A DNA stretch of 64,000 nt from Flavobacterium arcticum (GCF_003344925.1 NZ_CP031188.1:1796501-1860500), one strand, 5' to 3'; positions 33,332 through 42,504 are shown, counted from the stretch's first letter. Notes: a model not told the origin generated them from the sequence alone. Program-made: numbers and translations.

Positions 33332-34852
33332 TTAGTATGTAATACTAAGATTTTTGAATATTGTTTCTGCAGGAATTGAAAAACCAAGTCCTTCTATACC
33401 TACACCAAATACTTTAGCATTTACAACTCCTATAAAGCTTCCGTCTTTACTTACAAGAGCACCTCCGCTGTTACCACCGTTTACACTGGCATCAGTTTGT
33501 ATCATTTGGTTGTCTTCATAAGTACGGAATCCTGATATAATACCTTTACTTAACGACTGACCAAGTTCTATAGATTTTGGAGTACCAATAGCAAATATAT
33601 CTTGCCCTATGTTATAGTTCTTTTCTATAGGCAGTGTATACGCAAACTCGTTATTAGTGTCAATTTTTATAAGTGCTAAATCAGAGTACTCATTTTTACG
33701 AATAATCTTTGCATCATACTCTGTACCGTCTTTAGTAATAACTGTTATTTTATCGTTAGTAGATACTACATGAAAGTTAGTTAAAATATAACCATCATTA
33801 GTAACAAAACATCCGCTACCATGTCCGTCTTTGTGTTTTATAGTTACAGTAGCCTCCATAGCTTCTTCAAGACCAGCGATAGGGTTAGGTTTAATTAGCT
33901 GTAGTTTTTCGAGTTTAATTTCTTTTGTTTCTTTTTGCTCTATCAGTTCTTTCATACTTTTAGAGTCCATCAATTCATAGAATGAAGCAGATATTGCATC
34001 TTCAATACTATTTCTCATAGCATCCTCGTTCATAGCAAACTCTCCAGATTTGCTTTTATAAGTATGTTTGTATTTAGATTGACTATAAAGGTCAAATATT
34101 TCCCATTCGATATCCAATTTAGTAACAAGATATCTCATGTAAATTTTAGCCTCAAATGCATATACATTTTCAAACTTAACTTTGGTTACTTTAGCCGATA
34201 GGTATAGAGAGTTAGTATTACTTCTAAAAATAGTATTTGTTGTGTCTATATAATTATTATTTTTAAGTACTTCGGTTACAGCTTCGCTAAAAATAGAGTT
34301 GTCAAATTTAATATCTTCTGTACCAGTACCTTTGTCTTTAAATTTATCTTTCTTTTTCTTAAAGTTACGGTGTTTTATAACAGTAAACTTAATGTCATCT
34401 TTCTTAACATCAAAAGCTGTATTTTTAAGATAAACATATTTTTCATCATCAGATCTCTGATGGATTTTTTCCATATCTTTCCCAGCACTTACTTCTTTAG
34501 GATAATTATATGCTTTATTTCCCACATCCATGAAAGGAGGGTATAAAAGAACCCCAAATGGAATCCATGACATTATATATAAAGCTGATTTTCTATCTTG
34601 AAAATGGGCTTTGTAGTCGGTTCTATATCCATCACGTTCTACTTTTATCTGCTTTACACCTCTATCTCTCTTCATTTTGGTAACTACACTTTTACCAGTG
34701 CCTTGTAATTCATTATCTACATATACTTTAGAGTCTGATGAAGAGGTTTTTACTGTAACTTTTTGATATTTACCGTTTAATATAGATGCACAACTGGTAA
34801 ATATCAGAGGAGCAATTATTACTAATAATGTCCTAGACAAGAATTTTTTCAT
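33332..34852 (-). CDS. Lipoprotein with C-terminal DegP-like serine protease
   Basis: A 506-residue protein with a lipobox FTSC (Cys21). A small PEGA-like beta region (about 30-80: VTVKTSSSDSKVYVDNELQG, VERDGYRTDY) and a short hydrophobic stretch (92-107) follow. A beta-rich middle domain (about 140-300), with a strand-rich surface-protein look, comes next. The C-terminal S1C protease domain (about 328-506) has the triad His361 (TNFHVV), Asp391 (SDLAL) and Ser462 (GGNSGGAL). No PDZ domain follows, unlike DegP/HtrA. This architecture suggests a membrane-anchored quality-control or stress protease, which is inference. It is monocistronic, convergent with rlmN. Confidence 0.82.
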   Translation of the reverse strand: MKKFLSRTLLVIIAPLIFTSCASILNGKYQKVTVKTSSSDSKVYVDNELQGTGKSVVTKMKRDRGVKQIKVERDGYRTDYKAHFQDRKSALYIMSWIPFGVLLYPPFMDVGNKAYNYPKEVSAGKDMEKIHQRSDDEKYVYLKNTAFDVKKDDIKFTVIKHRNFKKKKDKFKDKGTGTEDIKFDNSIFSEAVTEVLKNNNYIDTTNTIFRSNTNSLYLSAKVTKVKFENVYAFEAKIYMRYLVTKLDIEWEIFDLYSQSKYKHTYKSKSGEFAMNEDAMRNSIEDAISASFYELMDSKSMKELIEQKETKEIKLEKLQLIKPNPIAGLEEAMEATVTIKHKDGHGSGCFVTNDGYILTNFHVVSTNDKITVITKDGTEYDAKIIRKNEYSDLALIKIDTNNEFAYTLPIEKNYNIGQDIFAIGTPKSIELGQSLSKGIISGFRTYEDNQMIQTDASVNGGNSGGALVSKDGSFIGVVNAKVFGVGIEGLGFSIPAETIFKNLSITY

Positions 34853-34967
34853 GATTAAATTGGTTAAAATTTTGTTAAGCTGTAAATGTAGCCATTATAG
34901 GATATTATCAAAAAAAAAAAATCAGAGTTTTTTACGTTTTTTAAAAAATATAATTTTTGAATTGTAG

Positions 34968-34975
34968 TATCTTTG
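34968..34975 (+). promoter_or_regulatory. Polyprenyl synthase promoter element
   Basis: TATCTTTG ends 6 nt before the ATG at 34982, so the transcript is probably leaderless. Confidence 0.5.
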
Positions 34976-34981
34976 GGCACA

Positions 34982-35959
34982 ATGAAAATCGTTGAACAAA
35001 TAAAGCACCCCATAGTTAGAGAAATGGAACTTTTTGAAAAAAAGTTTCATGAATCTATGTCTTCAAACGTAGCATTGCTAAACCGTATAACGTATTATAT
35101 AGTAAATCGTAAGGGGAAACAAATGCGACCTATGTTTGTTTTTCTTACGGCTAAAATGATTAGTGATGGTAAGGTTAACGAGCGTACTTATAGAGGAGCA
35201 TCGGTAATAGAATTAATACATACTGCAACTCTTGTTCATGATGATGTAGTAGACGATAGTAACCGAAGACGAGGATTTTTTTCTATAAATGCTTTATGGA
35301 AAAACAAAATTGCAGTATTGGTTGGCGATTATCTTTTATCTAAAGGATTATTGCTGTCTATAGATAATGGCGATTTTGACTTGCTTAAAATTATATCAGT
35401 AGCGGTGCGGGAAATGAGCGAAGGCGAGCTTTTACAAATAGAAAAAGCACGTAGGCTAGATATTACTGAGGATATTTATTATGAAATAATACGACAAAAA
35501 ACAGCAACACTTATAGCTGCTTGCTGTGCACTTGGGGCTTGCTCTGTAGCTCCAGAAAGTGAACATACCGAAAAAATGCGTCGTTTTGGAGAACTTATAG
35601 GTATGGCATTCCAAATAAAAGATGACCTTTTTGATTATACTGATGATGCGATTGGCAAACCTACTGGGATTGATATTAAAGAGCAAAAAATGACACTTCC
35701 GCTTATTTATGCACTTAATAATTGTTCTAAAGCTGAAAAAAAATGGGTTATCAATTCGGTAAAGAACCATAATAAAGATAAAAAGCGTGTAAAGGAAGTT
35801 ATTACTTTTGTAAAAGAAGCAGGTGGGCTTACTTATGCCGAAGAAAAAATGGCTCAATTTCGTGAAGAAGCACTCTTGCTTTTAGCAGAATATCCTTCAT
35901 CTCCCTATAAGGATGCGCTTGTATTGATGGTTAATTATGTTATAGAGCGTAAAAAATAA
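34982..35959 (+). CDS. Polyprenyl diphosphate synthase (trans-type)
   Basis: A 325-residue isoprenyl diphosphate synthase. I choose the ATG at 34982 (MKIVEQIKHPIVREM); the frame extends 9 nt further to a TTG inside the promoter element. The first aspartate-rich motif is LVHDDVVDDSNRRRG and the second IKDDLFDYTDD, binding Mg and the allylic diphosphate. The family elongates farnesyl or geranyl diphosphate with IPP to make quinone side chains, menaquinone in this phylum; the octaprenyl (IspB-like) type is closest by appearance. It is monocistronic; 247 nt of non-coding DNA follow. Confidence 0.92.
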   Translation: MKIVEQIKHPIVREMELFEKKFHESMSSNVALLNRITYYIVNRKGKQMRPMFVFLTAKMISDGKVNERTYRGASVIELIHTATLVHDDVVDDSNRRRGFFSINALWKNKIAVLVGDYLLSKGLLLSIDNGDFDLLKIISVAVREMSEGELLQIEKARRLDITEDIYYEIIRQKTATLIAACCALGACSVAPESEHTEKMRRFGELIGMAFQIKDDLFDYTDDAIGKPTGIDIKEQKMTLPLIYALNNCSKAEKKWVINSVKNHNKDKKRVKEVITFVKEAGGLTYAEEKMAQFREEALLLLAEYPSSPYKDALVLMVNYVIERKK

Positions 35960-36206
35960 TTATCTCACCTCTTACACACCTCTACAATTACCATTTTTGC
36001 CTATACATAACCTCAACAACAACGTTGTATATTAGTATTGCCTTATTGTTAGATATATTCTAAACCTCTGTTTTTATTGGTTATAGTGTGATTTTTTGAT
36101 CTAAAAATTACATTTTTCATTATTGTATGGTATTTGTATTGTGTAATTTTTATTGATGGTGTCTTTTTATTTATAATTTGACAACCGTAAACATAAAATT
36201 ATAAAT

Positions 36207-37523
36207 ATGAAAAAAATTTACTCCATATTACCGTTGCTTTTTGCTACAGTAATTACAAATGCACAGCAAACCATTAATTTTGAAACGAGTGGAGCTGGAT
36301 TAGATTACACTTGGAATGTTTTTGAAAACGATACTAATCCAGTATTGGGTTTTGTAGCTAATCCTAATATGTCAGGAATTAATACTTCGTCTACAGTTGC
36401 AGAGTTTACTGCGCTAGAAACAGGTATGCCGTGGGCAGGATGCGAAACATCGCACGATATAGGTATGGATGATTTTGTTTTAACTGCCGATAATTCTACC
36501 ATAACAATAATGGTTTATAAATCGGTTATTAGCGATGTAGGTATTAAACTAGTAACACCTTCGGGTGCAGCACAAGGAGAAATGAAAATACCTAACACGC
36601 TTATTAATGAATGGGAAGAGCTAACGTTTGACTTATCTTTTTTAATAGGTGCTTTTGCAGAACCATTTGACCAAATTGTTGTTTTTCCTGATTTTTCGGG
36701 CAACCCAAGAACTTATGGAACAGTAGCTTATTTTGATAATATCTCTTTTGGTGTTGATGATGGTGGTACTGATGAACCGATGGTTGCAGCACCCGACCCA
36801 ACAGTAGATGAAGCTCAGGTAATGTCTATGTTTAGTGGGGTGTATACTGATGTTACTGTTGATACTTGGTTAACAGAATGGTCATCTGGAGGGTTAGTAG
36901 AGGTACAAATTGAGGGTAACGATACTAAAAAATACACGAATCTGAGCTATGCAGGTATAGAAACAGTAGCGATGCAAATAGATGCTACGGATATGACACA
37001 TTTTAATTTAAATGTATGGTCTTCAGATTTTACACAACTTCGAATTAAGCTGGTAGATTTTGGTGCTGATGGAGCTTATGATGGTGGCGATGATACAGAG
37101 CATGAAGTAGTATATGATAACCCAACACAAGGCGAATGGCTGTCTTATAGCATCCCATTGTCAGATTTTACAGGGCTTGTAAATAAAGACCATATTGCAC
37201 AGTTAATTATTTCTAGCAACGGCACATCTACTGTATTTATAGATAATGTTTATTTCCACACTACAACTACAGCGGCAACAGATAGCTTTACGGCTAGTAA
37301 TTTTACTATGTACCCTAACCCGGCTACACAGATGGTAAATCTTAATAGTGCTAGTAATATAGAAACAGTTACAATACACAACCTGTTAGGGCAGGAAGTA
37401 ATGAAAGTTACACCAAATGCTAACGCTACTACTGTAAATGTAGCACAACTTCAAAATGGTATTTATGTAATAAATGCTGTGATAGATGGTAAAGTGGCAA
37501 CACAAAAATTGATTAAAAACTAA
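36207..37523 (+). CDS. T9SS-exported protein with CBM-like domains
   Basis: A 438-residue protein with a signal peptide (about 1-19, ending TNAQ). It has two similar beta-sandwich regions (about 20-185 and 200-355), each with the look of carbohydrate-binding domains (YFDNISFG and VFIDNVYFH repeated ends; DMTHFNLNVWSSDFTQLRIKL in the second). A type A T9SS sorting CTD (about 365-438: TMYPNPATQ, HNLLGQEV, NGIYVINA, QKLIKN) completes it. No hydrolase catalytic domain is visible. It is probably a surface or secreted binding protein for glycans. It is monocistronic with a hairpin terminator. Confidence 0.85.
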   Translation: MKKIYSILPLLFATVITNAQQTINFETSGAGLDYTWNVFENDTNPVLGFVANPNMSGINTSSTVAEFTALETGMPWAGCETSHDIGMDDFVLTADNSTITIMVYKSVISDVGIKLVTPSGAAQGEMKIPNTLINEWEELTFDLSFLIGAFAEPFDQIVVFPDFSGNPRTYGTVAYFDNISFGVDDGGTDEPMVAAPDPTVDEAQVMSMFSGVYTDVTVDTWLTEWSSGGLVEVQIEGNDTKKYTNLSYAGIETVAMQIDATDMTHFNLNVWSSDFTQLRIKLVDFGADGAYDGGDDTEHEVVYDNPTQGEWLSYSIPLSDFTGLVNKDHIAQLIISSNGTSTVFIDNVYFHTTTTAATDSFTASNFTMYPNPATQMVNLNSASNIETVTIHNLLGQEVMKVTPNANATTVNVAQLQNGIYVINAVIDGKVATQKLIKN

Positions 37524-37544
37524 AAAGTTATAATTATAGTTCTT

Positions 37545-37574
37545 AAAGCTGCTCTTAACGGAGCAGCTTTTTTT
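37545..37574 (+). terminator. Terminator of the 36207 T9SS cargo gene
   Basis: A 10-bp stem AAAGCTGCTC / GAGCAGCTTT (37545-37554 with 37561-37570), a 6-nt loop and a run of T. Confidence 0.85.
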
Positions 37575-37634
37575 ATTTTTTGTAGTTTTAAACCTTCTGA
37601 AAGCCCACATTTATATCTACAAAGATTTCTAACT

Positions 37635-38822
37635 ATGAATAAATTATACTCAATTTTAATTCTAGTCATTTCGTTAAGTGTCTATTCACAATCCGATAGG
37701 AAAATAAAAAAATGGATAAACACTGTTGAAATATCTGATAAAGATTTTTATCATGAAATTCCCTTTGATTATAATGCTTCAGGAATTGTTTTAAAAGTTG
37801 ATGTAGGCGGTAAAGTTTACGACTACTCTTTTGATACTGGAGGTCTTAATATGATTACTACAAAAATGCAGGGAGAAAATAATTTTCCTGTCTTAACACA
37901 AATAAATGTAGGTAGTAGTAATAAATTGACTAGTACTGTAAACCTTGTAATGACAGATACATTAAAAATAGGACCACTTACATTTACAGATGTTGGTACG
38001 CTGGTTATGGATGTTAGTAACTCGCCAACAATATCATGTTTAAACGGAGGTCTTATAGGGGCTAGTATTATAGAGAAATATATATGGCAAATAGATGTTT
38101 TGAACCAAAAAATTATAGTAACCGATGAGCTTGATAAATTATCTTTAAAAGGTGCTATTAAATGTAAGGTTAGGTTAAATAGTAGAAAACAACCTTATAT
38201 TTTAATCGATATAAATGGTAAGAACAGAGAGGTGTTGTTTGACTTAGGAGCAGGATACCCTTTAGAGTTGAATATTAGAGATGCCATTTTTATAGACCCT
38301 CAAAGAATTAGAGAAGTATACGGCTCGGAATCAGAGAGTGTAAATGGAGTTAGGAAAGACTCTACTTATGTTTTTAATGGCAGTAGTATAAAAATAGGTG
38401 CTGCTGAATTAATAAATAAGCCAGTGTTTTTTTCTACCAGTACACGTACCTCTATGTTAGGGTGTCAGATAATTGAGGACTATATTGTTACTCTAAACTT
38501 TGCAGATAGCGAACTGTATCTTACCCCTATTAAAGGGAAAGCACATAAAGAGGGGTGGGAAACATTTGGTTATTTTCCTGTTTTTGAGAATGATAAACTT
38601 ATAGTGCGTATGGTGTATCAGGGTAGTAGTGCAGCCAGAGAAGGACTGTTGCCAGGTGATGAAATAAAAACAATAGATAACAAAACAATACCTTGTAACG
38701 AGTATTGTGATTGCAGGGAATATTTTTTAAACTTTTTAGCAAACAATTCAGAACAAGTTTTAACAATAAAACGAGATGGTATTGTAAAAAGAATTAAAAT
38801 TAAAAAACAGTTAATGTTTTGA
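37635..38822 (+). CDS. Retropepsin-like aspartyl protease with PDZ domain
   Basis: A 395-residue protein with a signal peptide (about 1-18). It has two aspartyl-protease-like repeats: Asp-Thr-Gly in YDYSFDTGG (near residue 68) and Asp-Leu-Gly in VLFDLGAGYP (near 200). A C-terminal PDZ domain (about 315-395: YQGSSAAREGLLPGDEIKTI) follows. Many Bacteroidota encode this periplasmic clan AA plus PDZ combination. The second motif reads DLG instead of DTG/DSG, so whether it is a competent protease is uncertain; a single catalytic Asp or a non-enzymatic binding role are alternatives. It is monocistronic. Confidence 0.75.
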   Translation: MNKLYSILILVISLSVYSQSDRKIKKWINTVEISDKDFYHEIPFDYNASGIVLKVDVGGKVYDYSFDTGGLNMITTKMQGENNFPVLTQINVGSSNKLTSTVNLVMTDTLKIGPLTFTDVGTLVMDVSNSPTISCLNGGLIGASIIEKYIWQIDVLNQKIIVTDELDKLSLKGAIKCKVRLNSRKQPYILIDINGKNREVLFDLGAGYPLELNIRDAIFIDPQRIREVYGSESESVNGVRKDSTYVFNGSSIKIGAAELINKPVFFSTSTRTSMLGCQIIEDYIVTLNFADSELYLTPIKGKAHKEGWETFGYFPVFENDKLIVRMVYQGSSAAREGLLPGDEIKTIDNKTIPCNEYCDCREYFLNFLANNSEQVLTIKRDGIVKRIKIKKQLMF

Positions 38823-38947
38823 TTATTAAGGATAAATGATGTGGATGGTTATTTTTTATACATATAATGCAACTATTTTAAACCTATTATCGTCTATGTT
38901 AATAGAAGTCTATAATTAATACTTCGACACCAACTAACAAGCAAGTT

Positions 38948-39508
38948 TTGAAAGTAATAAAATTACATCAAGAAGAACGCGATACTATTAAGCAAGCCAT
39001 TGGTAACAACAGGCATGCACAGCAGAAGCTGTACTCGCAACATGCTCCCAAGATGCTTGGGGTGTGCAGGCAGTACATAAAAGATGTGCAGCAGGCAGAA
39101 GATATCATGATTACGGCTTTCATGAAAGTGTTTACCAACTTAGCTAAGTTTGAACATAAAGGCAGCTTTGAAGGATGGATAAGACGGATTATGGTAAACG
39201 AATGTATCTCTTACCTACGAGTACAAAAAAAAGTTAGCTTCTTAGAAGATGAGTTTTTTACAGAGGATAGTTTTAACAATATAGAGAGTCATTTCTCGGT
39301 AGATGAAATACAAACCTTGATAGACAGTTTGCCAGATGGTTATAAAATGGTGTTTAACCTGTATGCTATAGAAGGGTATAAACATCAAGAAATTGCAAAA
39401 ATGCTAGGCATTAGCGAGGGAACATCGAAATCGCAGTTATCGCATGCCAGAAAAATGCTGCGAGGGCAGGTTGACAAATTAAAGAGTTATGAAAATGGAA
39501 CAGAATAA
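38948..39508 (+). CDS. ECF-type RNA polymerase sigma factor
   Basis: A 186-residue sigma factor starting at TTG (38948); the next in-frame ATG would remove part of the sigma2 helix. Region 2 (about 20-90) contains QAEDIMITAFMKVFTNL and GSFEGWIRRIMVNECISYLR. Region 4 (about 118-175) contains LPDGYKMVFNLYAIEGYKHQEIA and the recognition helix SEGTSKSQLSHARKML. No region 3 is present, as in ECF sigmas. It is the first gene of a three-gene unit; the next gene overlaps by 20 nt and encodes a membrane protein in the usual anti-sigma position. No TAnnTTTG is upstream, consistent with self-directed or alternative transcription. Confidence 0.92.
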   Translation: MKVIKLHQEERDTIKQAIGNNRHAQQKLYSQHAPKMLGVCRQYIKDVQQAEDIMITAFMKVFTNLAKFEHKGSFEGWIRRIMVNECISYLRVQKKVSFLEDEFFTEDSFNNIESHFSVDEIQTLIDSLPDGYKMVFNLYAIEGYKHQEIAKMLGISEGTSKSQLSHARKMLRGQVDKLKSYENGTE

Positions 39509-40277
39509 AATAGAACAAGAATTTAAAAATAAGCTGGCAAAGCGAACTGTACAGCCCTCGGCGCAGGTATGGGATAGGTTAGATGCAATGCTTACTGTTG
39601 CCGAAGAGAAAAAACCAAAACGTAAGAAAAGAACTTGGTTGTATATGGCTGCTTCATTTATAGTGTTTTTTACCATTGGAGTATTTTTGTTACAACAAGA
39701 AAAAGAGACTAATGATGGTGTAATAATAGAGGATGCTGTGGTTACTACTACAACTGAACCGAATATTGAAAATGGAGCGTTACAATCTACAGAAATTACA
39801 GAGCCGAATGTTGAGGTTGGAAATGTAGTGAATAATAATATTATAAAACAGCAAAAAAGTATAGCTACAATAACACAGCCTGCTTCAAGAATAGAAAAAA
39901 AATCTATTTATAACACAAATCAAAATAATATAGCTGGTAAAGAAGAGCCTGAAACAGCAGCAACAGCGTATAAAGCTCCTGAAGCTGCTTTAGCATCAAA
40001 TGTTACTACAGATAAAGTAGTAATGAAAAAGGCTAAGAAAGGTATAACTATAAATCCAGACGAACTACTAGCGTCGGTAGAGAAAAGTAATAATAAAAGT
40101 AGCATAACACCTAAAAAGAATAAATCTTCAATAACAATAGATTCTAACTCATTGCTTTCATCTGTAGAGGGAGAACTTAATGAGAGTTTCAGAAGTAAAG
40201 TATTGCAATCGGCCGTTAAAAATTATAATGCAATAAAAACTTCGGTAGCTAATAGAAACTATCAGCAAAATCAATAA
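39489..40277 (+). CDS. Single-TM protein, candidate anti-sigma factor
   Basis: A 262-residue protein overlapping the sigma gene by 20 nt. The cytoplasmic N-terminus (about 1-52) is basic and includes QPSAQVWDRLDAML, a segment seen at the start of flavobacterial sigma-linked membrane proteins. A single transmembrane helix (about 53-70, LYMAASFIVFFTIGVFLL) follows. The periplasmic part is low complexity and holds two copies of a short motif (ITINPDELLASVE and ITIDSNSLLSSVE). The anti-sigma role is inferred from position and topology; no zinc-binding anti-sigma motif (HxxxCxxC) is present. Confidence 0.72.
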   Translation: MKMEQNKIEQEFKNKLAKRTVQPSAQVWDRLDAMLTVAEEKKPKRKKRTWLYMAASFIVFFTIGVFLLQQEKETNDGVIIEDAVVTTTTEPNIENGALQSTEITEPNVEVGNVVNNNIIKQQKSIATITQPASRIEKKSIYNTNQNNIAGKEEPETAATAYKAPEAALASNVTTDKVVMKKAKKGITINPDELLASVEKSNNKSSITPKKNKSSITIDSNSLLSSVEGELNESFRSKVLQSAVKNYNAIKTSVANRNYQQNQ

Positions 40278-40302
40278 TCAAAAACACCAAAATCATCAGA
40301 AC

Positions 40303-41343
40303 ATGAAAACAGTTATTTTTTATGTAGTGGCATCATTATGCCTACTCGTAACCAAATTAAATGCTCAAACTTTTGAAGAAAGGGCGCATGAAATATCTAA
40401 AAATATAGAAGAAGTAACTAAGCAGCAAAAAGACTCTCTTAAAATGGAAGTAGAGCAGGTAAATAAAATGCTTGAGAATAATGAAATATCTGAACAAGAA
40501 GCCGATGCTCGCAAAAAGGAATATGCCACTAAGAGAGCAAAAAATATTGAGGTAAGGGTAACGGCAGAAGAAGAAAAACTTACACAATTAGTAAAAGATA
40601 AAGTAGATGGTAAAGTAGACGATTCTAGGGTTACACGTACGTTTGGAGTATTTAGTTATAGTAAAGGCTCTAAATCCGATACTATTACCAGATATAAAAA
40701 GCACGAACCAAAAAGAACTACATCACAATTTGTATTTGCTTTAGGTGTTAATCGTGTAGTGGTAGACGGAGAGATAGATACAGATAATTACAAATGGCGT
40801 TCTGATTTTTATGAATGGGGTGTAGCATGGAATACAAGAATATTTAAGGAGAACAACTTACTTCGTGCTAAATACGGTTTGTCATTACAATACAATAACC
40901 TTCGTCCTGACGATAATAAGAAATTTGTAAGTGAAGGAGGGAAAACATATCTTGAAGATTCAGGGCTTGATCTTAAAGTGTCACGCTTACGTTATGTAAA
41001 CCTTGTTGTGCCTGTACATCTTGAGTTCGATTTTACTAAAAAGCGCACAGGCGATGAAAAGGTGTATTTTCCGAGTCATAATAGTTTCAGGGTAGGTCTA
41101 GGAGGATATGCTGGAGTAAATGTAAAAGAGAAACAGATATTAAAATATAAAGAAAATGGGAATAGACAAAAGGATAAAGAGAAAGGCGATTTTAATGTGA
41201 GCGATTTTGTATATGGTGTAAGTGCTTATGTAGGGTATAGAGATATAAGTTTATATGCAAAATATGATTTACAGCCTATTTTCCAAAATAATGATATTGA
41301 TCAGAATAATTTGTCTCTTGGCATAAGATTTGATTTCAATTAA
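40303..41343 (+). CDS. Exported coiled-coil/beta-barrel protein of the ECF unit
   Basis: A 346-residue protein with a signal peptide (about 1-21, ending LNAQ). A charged coiled coil (about 25-105: KDSLKMEVEQVNKMLENNEI, EEEKLTQLVKDK) follows. A C-terminal region of alternating strands (about 140-346) ends in aromatic/Phe, SLGIRFDFN, as in outer membrane beta-barrels. It follows the anti-sigma-like gene by 25 nt, and the three genes form one unit. It may be an outer-membrane output or sensor of the ECF pathway. I do not recognise a named family. Confidence 0.72.
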   Translation: MKTVIFYVVASLCLLVTKLNAQTFEERAHEISKNIEEVTKQQKDSLKMEVEQVNKMLENNEISEQEADARKKEYATKRAKNIEVRVTAEEEKLTQLVKDKVDGKVDDSRVTRTFGVFSYSKGSKSDTITRYKKHEPKRTTSQFVFALGVNRVVVDGEIDTDNYKWRSDFYEWGVAWNTRIFKENNLLRAKYGLSLQYNNLRPDDNKKFVSEGGKTYLEDSGLDLKVSRLRYVNLVVPVHLEFDFTKKRTGDEKVYFPSHNSFRVGLGGYAGVNVKEKQILKYKENGNRQKDKEKGDFNVSDFVYGVSAYVGYRDISLYAKYDLQPIFQNNDIDQNNLSLGIRFDFN

Positions 41344-41376
41344 AAAGTTAAGGGTTAGTTTTGTACTTTGAATAAG

Positions 41377-41408
41377 AGGTGCTTCCGCGCAATGGGAGCA
41401 CTTTTTTA
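41377..41408 (+). terminator. Terminator of the ECF unit
   Basis: The stem GTGCTTCC / GGGAGCAC (41379-41386 with 41394-41401, one G-T pair) is followed by TTTTTT. It sits inside the upstream extension of the GH53 reading frame, which argues against that extension being coding. Confidence 0.78.
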
Positions 41409-41427
41409 TTTTTATACCTTTACAGTT

Positions 41428-42504
41428 ATGAAAAGATGTTTATCCTATATACTTGCATTTATACTGTTTACTTCCTGCAACTCATCAGATGATGCAACGC
41501 AACAACAGGAGCAACTACCCGAAACTTCTTTTTTCATCAAAGGAGTCGATGCTTCATCAATACCACAAGTAAGACAGTCGGGTATTGAGATGCTTAATAC
41601 AGCAGGACACTCCGAAGATATGCTTACTACATTAAAAAATGCAGGGGTAAACACCATACGAATACGGCTGTGGAAAAACCCTGAGGATAACCATTCTAGT
41701 TTTCAAGAAGTGAAAGCTTTTGCTAGTGAGGTAAAAAGTATGGGTATGAAAGTATGGCTTACCGTGCACTATTCTGATACTTGGGCAGACCCTGGCAGTC
41801 AAACAAAACCCGTAGTATGGCAAGATCTAGATTTTGCAACATTGCAACAAGAAGTGTATAACTATACAGCGCAAATAGTTACAGAAATACAACCCGATTA
41901 TATCCAGATAGGGAACGAAATTAATAGTGGTTTTCTTTTTCCAGAAGGCAACATTACTAACTTGTCACAGTTTACAACTTTGTTGAGTAAAGGTATTAGT
42001 GCTGTGAGGGATACTAGTGAAGATTGCAAAATAATACTCCATTATGCAGGATATGAGGGAGCGCAAAGTTTTTATTCAGAATTAATAGAACTTGATTACG
42101 ATATTATAGGATTATCCTACTATCCCGTTTGGCATGGTAAAGACCTCACAGAATTTCAAAATAATATAACAACCCTTGCTAATCAGTATAATAAAGAGAT
42201 TGTTATTGCTGAAACGGCTTATCCGTTTACATTAGATTGGAATGATTATACTAATAATATTATAGGTAGCGAAGACCAATTGTTACCGCAGTATACCCCA
42301 ACAGCTACAGGGCAAAAAGAATATTTACAGAAAATAAAGCAAATAATAGCTCAAGAGTCTAAAGGTATAGGGTTCTGTTATTGGGGTGCAGAGCTTGTTG
42401 CTTTTAATGGTCCTACAGCAACAGACGGTTCGGCGACTGAGAATCTTGCTTTTTGGGATTTCAATAATACAGCACTGCCTGTTCTTGAAGTATATCAAGA
42501 TTAA
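41428..42504 (+). CDS. GH53 arabinogalactan endo-beta-1,4-galactanase (lipoprotein)
   Basis: A 358-residue enzyme. The start at 41428 gives a lipoprotein signal MKRCLSYILAFILFTSC (Cys17); the frame reaches 41368 but would span a terminator. GH53 features are VDASSIPQVRQSG near the mature N-terminus, VNTIRIRLWKNP, VWLTVHYSDTWADPG, the acid/base Glu164 in IQIGNEIN and the nucleophile Glu262 in VIAETAYPF. Such enzymes cut beta-1,4-galactan side chains of pectin at the cell surface. No SusC/SusD pair or other polysaccharide-utilisation genes lie nearby, so it is an orphan locus. Confidence 0.93.
   Translation: MKRCLSYILAFILFTSCNSSDDATQQQEQLPETSFFIKGVDASSIPQVRQSGIEMLNTAGHSEDMLTTLKNAGVNTIRIRLWKNPEDNHSSFQEVKAFASEVKSMGMKVWLTVHYSDTWADPGSQTKPVVWQDLDFATLQQEVYNYTAQIVTEIQPDYIQIGNEINSGFLFPEGNITNLSQFTTLLSKGISAVRDTSEDCKIILHYAGYEGAQSFYSELIELDYDIIGLSYYPVWHGKDLTEFQNNITTLANQYNKEIVIAETAYPFTLDWNDYTNNIIGSEDQLLPQYTPTATGQKEYLQKIKQIIAQESKGIGFCYWGAELVAFNGPTATDGSATENLAFWDFNNTALPVLEVYQD

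Noticed and set aside
36000..36206. Possible RNA element in the AT-rich gap before the 36207 gene, including the palindrome ACAACGTTGT
   Set aside because: The palindrome is only 10 bp, with no further structure, no match to a known riboswitch pattern and no clear promoter next to it.
41368..41427. N-terminal extension of the GH53 reading frame
   Set aside because: It overlaps an intrinsic terminator hairpin and would bury the lipoprotein signal that starts cleanly at 41428.
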